The translations under genes were made by a program, and so were the position numbers. Source: GCA-2687515 sp046582475 (GTDB lineage: Bacteria; Pseudomonadota; Alphaproteobacteria; Rhodospirillales; UBA2165). From it: a stretch of DNA of 12,180 nucleotides. The stretch lies in the NCBI GenBank assembly GCA_046582475.1, contig JAYGEH010000058.1, forward strand, positions 1-12,180, read 5' to 3'. Below, piece by piece: positions 7,892 to 12,180 of this stretch (positions are counted from its first letter, which is position 1; every line of letters starts with the position of its first letter). The notes under the pieces are model-generated. The model ran no database searches. It saw only the letters and a list, made by a program, of their open reading frames with translations, and was not told where the DNA came from.

Positions 7892-8095
7892 CTAACTTAA
7901 CCCATTATACAAATTTTGAATATGCCCTTTTGACCGGCGCAAACGCCCTATTTCTCTCTCGCCCACCAATTTGCAGATAATGTTCCCGGAGACGCCCAAT
8001 TGCCCTGCCGTTTGGGTGACGGTGCCGGCGCGGATCTCTTTCATGACGCCGGCCCAGGTTGGCGGAAAGACGCCGTGGTTGAATTCGCGGTCCAT
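7892..8095 (-). CDS. Possible small helix-turn-helix protein or gene remnant
   Basis: A 67-codon frame starting at the ATG 8095 and ending at TAG 7892. Residues about 19-42 read KEIRAGTVTQTAGQLGV followed by SGNIICK, which resembles a Fis/NtrC-type DNA-binding helix-turn-helix (a GxVTQAAxxLGVSxN pattern). The first 40 codons use C/G third positions like neighbouring real genes, whereas the last 20 codons are AT-rich and run across the TATAAT box, as if coding constraint stops partway. No clear ribosome binding site precedes 8095. It could be a short regulator of the flanking divergent oxygenase and amidohydrolase genes, a decayed regulator tail, or a chance open frame. I see the motif; function is inference and the gene itself is uncertain. 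Confidence 0.3.
   Translation of the reverse strand: MDREFNHGVFPPTWAGVMKEIRAGTVTQTAGQLGVSGNIICKLVGEREIGRLRRSKGHIQNLYNGLS
7904..7909 (-). promoter_or_regulatory. Consensus -10 box (TATAAT) upstream of the Rieske gene
   Basis: A perfect TATAAT on the minus strand lies 70 bp upstream of the Rieske GTG within an AT-rich island (about 7900-7950) that stands out from the GC-rich surroundings. No good -35 hexamer is found at 16-18 bp, so activation by a regulator is possible. The remainder of the 312-bp gap 7834-8145 holds the small helix-turn-helix-like reading frame and the amidohydrolase ribosome binding site. Confidence 0.4.
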
Positions 8096-8131
8096 TGGGC
8101 GCAAGATTTTCGCCCATGACCGCGCAGCTGC

Positions 8132-8139
8132 GAGGAAGG
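8132..8139 (+). promoter_or_regulatory. Ribosome binding site fixing the amidohydrolase start
   Basis: GAGGAAGG ends 6 bases before the ATG at 8146. Two earlier in-frame candidates (TTG 8095, ATG 8116) lack such a site, and the added residues look like translated intergenic DNA, so 8146 is preferred. Confidence 0.7.
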
Positions 8140-8145
8140 CAGACC

Positions 8146-9594
8146 ATGACCACAGCAACCAAGGACAAAGCCATCGGCGCCGATGTCCGCGCCCGCCTGG
8201 ACCATCCGATTATCGATGGCGACAGCCACACCCAGGAGACCGCGTTCGCCATGGAGGATTTCCTGAAACCGGTGGCCGGCTCGAAGATCGCCGCCCATTG
8301 GTCGAAATTTCGAGGGCACCACATGGTTCAGCCGCTGCGGCTCACGTTCTGGAACGTGCCGTCGGGGCCGGCCAGTATCGACAGGGCGATGTCCATGCTG
8401 CCCAAATTGCGCAAGGCACGGCTGGAAGATTCGGGCATCGATTACTGCGTCATATACACCACCATGGGGCTCGCGCTGATCGGCCACCGGGATGAAGAAT
8501 TCCGCCGCGCCTGCTGCCGGGCGATGAATGCCATGAACGCCGATATGTATATGGCCGCCGACGTGGCCGACCGCATGACGCCGGCCGCCGTGATCCCCAT
8601 GGGCTCGCCCGAAGAAGCCATCGAGGAGCTGGACTATTGCGTCACCGAGCTCGGCTATAAGACCGTCATGATCCCGTCGGAAGTGCGCACGGCGGTAAAG
8701 GAAGTCGCCGAAAAGGCGCCCGAACTGGCGCCCTATACCACCCACACCCATTCCTTCACCCTGGACGCGCTGCACGATTACGACCCCTTCTGGCAGCGCT
8801 GCGCCGAGCTTAAGGTTTCCATCGGCTGCCATTCCAGCCCGCGCGGCGGCGGCGGCTTGCGCGGCTCGCCCAGCAACTATGTGTTCAACCATCTCGGCAG
8901 CTTTGCGTCGGGCGCCGAGTTCCTCTGCCGCTCGCTGTTTTTGGGCGGCGTGACGCGTCGCTTCCCGACCCTCAATTTCGCTTTTCTCGAAGGCGGCGTT
9001 GCCTGGGCGGCCGATCTATACGCCTCCATCGTCGAGGCGTGGGAAAAGCGCAACATGGAAACGCTGATGGAATATCTCAACCCGCACAATCTGGATATGG
9101 ACCTGATGGTGGAGATGTTTGATCAATACGGCAACGATTACCTGACGCCGGAGCGCATGCGCGCCTATCCCGAAACCCACAATTCCCGGCTCGACGAGGA
9201 CCCGGAAAATTACGACGATTTCCGTGCCTGCGAGATCAGCCGAAAGACCGACATCCGCGAATTGTTCGTGCCCAATTTCTATTTCGGCTGCGAGGCCGAT
9301 GACCGGCTGAACGCGATCGCCTTCGATACCAGGCTCAACCATATGGGCGCCCGCCTGCAAGCCACCTTCGGCTCCGACATCGGCCATTGGGATGTGCTCG
9401 ATTCCCTGCGCGTCGTGAACGAAGCCTACGAGCTGGTGGAAGCGGGACTGATGTCCGGCGATGATTTCCGGGACTTCACCTTCACCAACAACGTGACCCT
9501 GCACGCCGGCGTCAACCCGGACTTTTTCAAAGGCACCGCCATCGAGGCCGAGGCCGCCCAGGCCATGGCCAAGGTGAACGCCGCGGCCGAATAA
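8146..9594 (+). CDS. Amidohydrolase-2 family protein (metal-dependent TIM-barrel hydrolase/decarboxylase)
   Basis: A 482-residue member of the amidohydrolase-2 branch, which contains ACMSD-type decarboxylases and hydratases or hydrolases of aromatic ring-cleavage products. Recognisable features are the N-terminal strand IIDGDSHTQE (about 22-31, with D26 and H28 in place of a strict HxH), H229 in IGCHSSP after strand five, the FLEGG turn (280-284) and GSDIGHWD (409-416) with D411 as the probable catalytic aspartate and H414 beside it. It is longer than ACMSD (about 340 residues), with extra material near 300-380 as seen in the larger environmental members. Cytoplasmic, no signal peptide. It is transcribed away from the Rieske gene; a shared aromatic pathway is plausible. 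A 7-bp hairpin follows 7 bases after its TAA. Confidence 0.88.
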   Translation: MTTATKDKAIGADVRARLDHPIIDGDSHTQETAFAMEDFLKPVAGSKIAAHWSKFRGHHMVQPLRLTFWNVPSGPASIDRAMSMLPKLRKARLEDSGIDYCVIYTTMGLALIGHRDEEFRRACCRAMNAMNADMYMAADVADRMTPAAVIPMGSPEEAIEELDYCVTELGYKTVMIPSEVRTAVKEVAEKAPELAPYTTHTHSFTLDALHDYDPFWQRCAELKVSIGCHSSPRGGGGLRGSPSNYVFNHLGSFASGAEFLCRSLFLGGVTRRFPTLNFAFLEGGVAWAADLYASIVEAWEKRNMETLMEYLNPHNLDMDLMVEMFDQYGNDYLTPERMRAYPETHNSRLDEDPENYDDFRACEISRKTDIRELFVPNFYFGCEADDRLNAIAFDTRLNHMGARLQATFGSDIGHWDVLDSLRVVNEAYELVEAGLMSGDDFRDFTFTNNVTLHAGVNPDFFKGTAIEAEAAQAMAKVNAAAE

Positions 9595-9601
9595 AGGAGA
9601 G

Positions 9602-9622
9602 CGCCCGATGGCAACTCGGGCG
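9602..9622 (+). terminator. Hairpin downstream of the amidohydrolase gene
   Basis: CGCCCGA (9602-9608) and TCGGGCG (9616-9622) form a perfect 7-bp stem with a 7-base loop, starting 7 bases after the TAA. The following bases AATATTG are A/T-rich but not a T-run, so it is a weak terminator candidate. Confidence 0.4.
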
Positions 9623-9678
9623 AATATTGCCGCGCCGGCTTGGTACTGATGGAAGCGTTGCCGGCTTTTACCCCTCGT

Positions 9679-9783
9679 CTATACCGCCCGGTCGGCCAGG
9701 ATCATATCAGCCGCTTTTTCAGCGATCATGGTGACCGGCGCGTGGGTATTGCCGGACGTTATGGTCGGCATGATCGAAGGTTC
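9679..9783 (-). pseudogene. C-terminal remnant of a GMC-family oxidoreductase
   Basis: Reading the minus strand from about 9783 to the TAG at 9679 gives a 34-residue peptide containing SIMPTITSGNTHAP followed by VTMIAEKAADMI. This is the signature end of GMC (glucose-methanol-choline) flavin oxidoreductases, FAD enzymes of over 500 residues that oxidise alcohols. The GNTxAP segment carries the second catalytic His/Asn position, here His. The rest of the gene is absent: the same frame upstream reaches a TGA at 9796-9798, which is also the stop codon of the MetE-like gene in this frame. The remnant has no start of its own and is best explained by a deletion that joined the end of the MetE-like gene to the end of a GMC gene. 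Confidence 0.75.
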
Positions 9784-9795
9784 CCCGGTCCGTGA

Positions 9796-10950
9796 TCAAG
9801 CCCAAAGCTCGGCAGACGCCAGGCGGGCGCCTTCGGCCAGGGTTTCCAGCTTCGCCCACATAACGGTTGGATGAACCCTTTGGTAGCCTTCCACCTGGGC
9901 GAATCCGCAGTCGGTTCCGGCAATCACGTTTTCGCGGCCCACCAGTCCGGCATAGCGTTGGATGCGGTCGGCGACCAGGCGCGGATGCTCCACCGAGATG
10001 GTGTGGTGGGAGACGACGCCCGGGATCAAAATATTGCCGTCCGGAAGTTCGGCCTCCTCCCACACCCGCCATTCATGCTCGTGGCGCACATTGGCCGCTT
10101 CGATGGAATAGGCGCCGGCGTTGACACGCAAAATCAGATTGACGATGTTTTCCAGCGGCGCATCGGCGGTGTGCGGGATGTGCCAGCCTCCGAAACAGAC
10201 ATGGTAGCGGACCCGGTCCTCCGGAATACCTTCGAGGGCGTGATTGAGCGCCTCGACGCGCAACTCCGCCCATTCGCGGTATTTTTCCGGGCTCTGTTGC
10301 ACCAGGTGGTCATACATGTTGGCCAAGACCGCGTCGACGCCCTGAACCAGCAATCCCGATTCGTGGATCGCCGTTTATTCCTCTCTCAGGGCGTCGGCGA
10401 TGGCGTAGATATAGTCGTGTTCGTTGCCGTAATGCTCATCGACGCCGTCATAGGCGGTGCTGGCCGGCGCCACGCCGGTGAGGAACGCCTCCTCCACCTG
10501 GTGGCCTTTGAGCGCGGCCTTGAGGGTAGCGCAATCGCGCTCGACGGCGCCGGTCTCCGCATAGGCAATGGGGCCGATGCAGGCCTCGGTCGGGCGCCCC
10601 TCGACGGCGCTCGGCATCTCGGCCAGGATGGCGTCCCGAAAACGCTCGAGATCGCGCCCCATCCACTCCACCGGGCGCAATTGATCGGGGCGGCGTTCGA
10701 ACACGGTCATCCGCTCGAGCACATAGGCGGACCAGCTCGACTTGCCGTATTCGCCGTCATTGACGATATCGATACCAGCCTCGGTCTGCTTTTTCACCAC
10801 CTCGGCGACGGCGCTTTGCAACAACTCCGAGTAGGCCGCCTCGGCCCCGGGCCCGCCGCCGTGCGCGGCTTCGCCCGCCGCCAGCAATTCGGCGGGACGG
10901 ATCAGACTGCCCACATGGGTGGTCAGAATGCGCTCCTCGCTTGGTTTCAT
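9796..10950 (-). pseudogene. MetE-like (cobalamin-independent methionine synthase C-terminal domain) protein, interrupted by one in-frame TAA
   Basis: The frame from the ATG 10950 to the TGA 9796 would encode 384 residues, the normal size of the short MetE-II-like methyltransferases, but codon 192 (10377-10375) is TAA. The frame does not change: residues before it (ADALREE) and after it (TAIHESGLLVQ) are continuous with the family, which usually has an aromatic residue (Tyr) here, so one base change from TAC or TAT explains the stop. The N half has the family opening LTTHVGSLIRP; the C half has the putative zinc ligands H250 and C252 (YHVCFGGWH), E284 (YSIEAAN) and C348 (GTDCGFA). AAGGAG (10960-10965, complement) precedes the start by 9 bases. 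The family transfers methyl groups to thiols or acts on related substrates. The zinc set lies wholly after the stop, so the first fragment cannot be active alone. Readthrough or base-call error cannot be excluded. Confidence 0.85.
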
Positions 10951-11018
10951 GGCTGCCGGCTCCTTCGCTTGCCCAGCCAGCCAAACCTAGCGCAATCGAT
11001 CCCGGCAGCCAACGGCAA

Positions 11019-11046
11019 GGCAACCCCTAAACGCGATCCGGTTGCC
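11019..11046. promoter_or_regulatory. Inverted repeat GGCAAC-N16-GTTGCC in a divergent gap
   Basis: GGCAAC (11019-11024) and GTTGCC (11041-11046) are exact inverted copies spaced by 16 bases, in the 137-bp gap between the divergent MetE-like pseudogene and the TauD-like gene. It could be an operator for a dimeric regulator, but a 6-bp arm can arise by chance. Confidence 0.2.
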
Positions 11047-11087
11047 TGGCGGGACATCCTGGTCCATGGTCAACCCGGAGCCGCAAG

Positions 11088-11927
11088 ATGAAACTCAACC
11101 CGTTTGAACCCTTCGGCGCGGAAATCACTGGCCTCGACCTTGCCGGCGACTTGGACGGTGCGGCACTTGGCGCCATCCTTGAGGCTTGGCACGCCCATCA
11201 GGTTTTGGTGTTTCGCGACCAATCCCTATCCCAGGACGATCAGCTACGCTTTACCAACCGGCTCGGGCCGATGGGCATATCGCGCAATACCATAACCGGT
11301 GCCGGGCCCAACGGTGAAGCCACCCAGCCCGGCATCATGTGGGTGACCAATCTCACCCGCGACGACGGCAGCGCCTTCGGCCAGCCCCACGAAGGCGAGA
11401 TGTGGTTTCATTCCGACATGTGCTACGCGGAAAAGCCCTACTCGGCGACCATACTTTACGCCATCGAGTTGCCGGCCTCGGGCGGCGCCACGCGGTTCGC
11501 CGACATGTACGGCGCCTATGATGCTCTGCCCGCCGCAACCCAGCTCAGGATCGAAGGCGCTAAGGTGCTGCAGGTGCACGAATATAACCGCCTGGAACGC
11601 CCGTCCCCGGAGGCGGAGCGCACCGATGCCCTGCAATTCATACACCCGGCGGTGATTACCCACCCCGATACTGGGCGCAAGGCCTTGTACGTCAACCGGC
11701 TGATGTCGGCCCGCGTCGTCGGGCTCGAGCCGGCCGAAAGCGAAGCCTTGCTGGGAGAACTGTTCGATTGCTCCGAGGACCCGGCTAGGATTTTGTCCCA
11801 CCAATGGCGGCCCGGCGATCTGGTGATGTGGGACAATCGCTGCACCATCCACGGCCGCGCCGATTTCCCCGAAACCGCGCGCCGCATCCTGCGCCGCACC
11901 ACGGTCATGGGCGCGCGCCCGTCCTAG
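11088..11927 (+). CDS. TauD/TfdA family Fe(II)/2-oxoglutarate dioxygenase (copy 2)
   Basis: A 279-residue member of the same superfamily as the gene at 1288-2253, but clearly divergent from it in sequence, so it is not a recent duplicate. The iron ligands are H108 and D110 (MWFHSDM) and H255 (WDNRCTIHGRADF). R266 stands 11 residues later, as in TauD (H99, D101, H255, R266 as I recall them), and is the likely 2-oxoglutarate anchor. The N terminus starts abruptly with the family motif FGAEITGLDL. The ATG at 11088 is preceded by GGAG (11077-11080) with a 7-base spacer. The C terminus is short (RRTTVMGARPS) and its TAG stop lies in a CTAG directly next to an insertion sequence end, so the original tail may have been slightly altered. 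The substrate is unknown; side-chain or ether cleavage of an aromatic compound would suit the neighbourhood. Confidence 0.9.
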   Translation: MKLNPFEPFGAEITGLDLAGDLDGAALGAILEAWHAHQVLVFRDQSLSQDDQLRFTNRLGPMGISRNTITGAGPNGEATQPGIMWVTNLTRDDGSAFGQPHEGEMWFHSDMCYAEKPYSATILYAIELPASGGATRFADMYGAYDALPAATQLRIEGAKVLQVHEYNRLERPSPEAERTDALQFIHPAVITHPDTGRKALYVNRLMSARVVGLEPAESEALLGELFDCSEDPARILSHQWRPGDLVMWDNRCTIHGRADFPETARRILRRTTVMGARPS

Positions 11928-12180
11928 GGTCCAGACTCATTCAAATCCAGTAGCAGATGAGTGCTGCGAGGCATAATCCGGCCATGTAGTTGTCGGCGTT
12001 TTTGTCGTATCGGGTGGCGATGCGGCGAAAGTCCTTGAGGCGCCCGAACATACGCTCAATGACGTTTCGGTCCGCATATCGTTTTCGGTCGAAGGCGTGG
12101 CGTTGCTTGCGGTTACGCTTGTTGGGAATGACCGGCTGGATGTGCCGGCGCTTCAGCCAGGCTCGCCAGTGGTCGGCGTC
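11928..12180 (-). mobile_element. IS5-family insertion sequence, one end (continues beyond window)
   Basis: The element is recognised by its transposase. Its end is inferred to begin with GGTCCAGACTCATT at 11928, just after CTAG (11924-11927) and 13 bases before the transposase stop, a spacing typical of compact IS elements. The other end and the matching terminal inverted repeat are outside the window, so the boundary could shift by one to four bases. It is inserted at the very 3' end of the TauD-like gene with convergent transcription. Confidence 0.7.
11941..12180 (-). CDS. IS5-family DDE transposase, C-terminal part (window-truncated)
   Basis: The frame is open from the window edge at 12180 to the TGA at 11943-11941, giving the last 79 residues of a DDE transposase. 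The diagnostic Y-x2-R-x3-E-x6-K signature of IS4/IS5-type transposases is complete: Y35, R38, E42 and K49 of the visible fragment (YADRNVIERMFGRLK), with E42 the third catalytic acidic residue. It is followed by DFRRIATRYDK, a conserved stretch of the IS427-like group. A basic segment (NKRNRKQRH) precedes it. No stop or frameshift interrupts the visible part, so the copy may be intact; many members of this group use two overlapping frames, which cannot be judged here. Confidence 0.9.
   Translation of the reverse strand, partial: DADHWRAWLKRRHIQPVIPNKRNRKQRHAFDRKRYADRNVIERMFGRLKDFRRIATRYDKNADNYMAGLCLAALICYWI

Noticed and set aside
8041..8892. A 283-codon minus-strand frame across the amidohydrolase start
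   Set aside because: It overlaps the conserved N-terminal half of the amidohydrolase and has no family signature; explained by third-position GC bias.
10374..10378. The internal TAA as a recoded amino acid or a natural gene boundary
   Set aside because: TAA is not used for selenocysteine or pyrrolysine. The frame continues without shift into family-conserved sequence, and the next in-frame start (TTG 10353) has no convincing ribosome binding site, so a disrupted single gene is the simpler reading.
9871..11091. A 406-codon open frame on the + strand opposite the MetE-like gene, longer than either half of that gene
   Set aside because: The minus strand has clear MetE-family motifs, start site and zinc ligands. 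The opposite frame is a mirror of GC-rich codons, has no recognisable motif, and overlaps the start of the TauD-like gene.

Overview
The window looks like an accessory, catabolism-rich stretch of a GC-rich proteobacterial chromosome, most likely an uncultivated alphaproteobacterium. That assignment is inference. It rests on the high-GC coding style with frequent C/G third positions, the mix of oxygenase, TauD/TfdA, Gfo/Idh/MocA and amidohydrolase-2 genes, and an IS5-family transposase; no rRNA or taxonomic marker gene is present.

Layout. (1) 1-1085, + strand: the C-terminal three quarters of BoxB, the di-iron benzoyl-CoA epoxidase of aerobic benzoate breakdown, cut by the window edge. (2) 3362-1288, - strand: a Gfo/Idh/MocA oxidoreductase followed by a TauD/TfdA-type Fe(II)/2-oxoglutarate dioxygenase. 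(3) 3512-4690, + strand: an alpha/beta hydrolase, divergent from the Gfo gene. (4) 7833-4702, - strand: a Rieske aromatic-ring oxygenase alpha subunit, an arylsulfotransferase-like beta-propeller protein and a VOC (glyoxalase/extradiol-dioxygenase fold) protein, all pointing the same way. (5) 8146-9594, + strand: an amidohydrolase-2 family protein divergent from the Rieske gene. A short helix-turn-helix-like reading frame and a consensus -10 box lie in the gap between them. (6) 9595-10950: a decayed zone holding a 34-codon C-terminal scrap of a GMC oxidoreductase and a MetE-like gene broken by one in-frame TAA. (7) 11088-11927, + strand: a second TauD/TfdA-type dioxygenase whose stop codon abuts the end of an IS5-family element that runs off the window (11928-12180).

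How the genes may work together. The oxygenases (BoxB, Rieske, two 2-oxoglutarate dioxygenases), the hydrolytic or decarboxylating enzymes (alpha/beta hydrolase, amidohydrolase), the VOC protein and the NAD(P)-type oxidoreductase are the kinds of enzymes used to break down aromatic or other xenobiotic-like compounds. No substrate can be named from sequence. The strand alternates almost gene by gene, with three divergent and four convergent junctions. The region therefore looks assembled from small independent transcription units rather than one operon, and the gene remnants and IS element at its right end show ongoing turnover. I did not find a CRISPR array, tRNA, rRNA, prophage or defence system. 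The most informative observations are the single-nonsense MetE-like pseudogene, the GMC scrap beside it, the IS junction at a CTAG that supplies a stop codon, and the unassigned Rieske / arylsulfotransferase-like / VOC / amidohydrolase neighbourhood.
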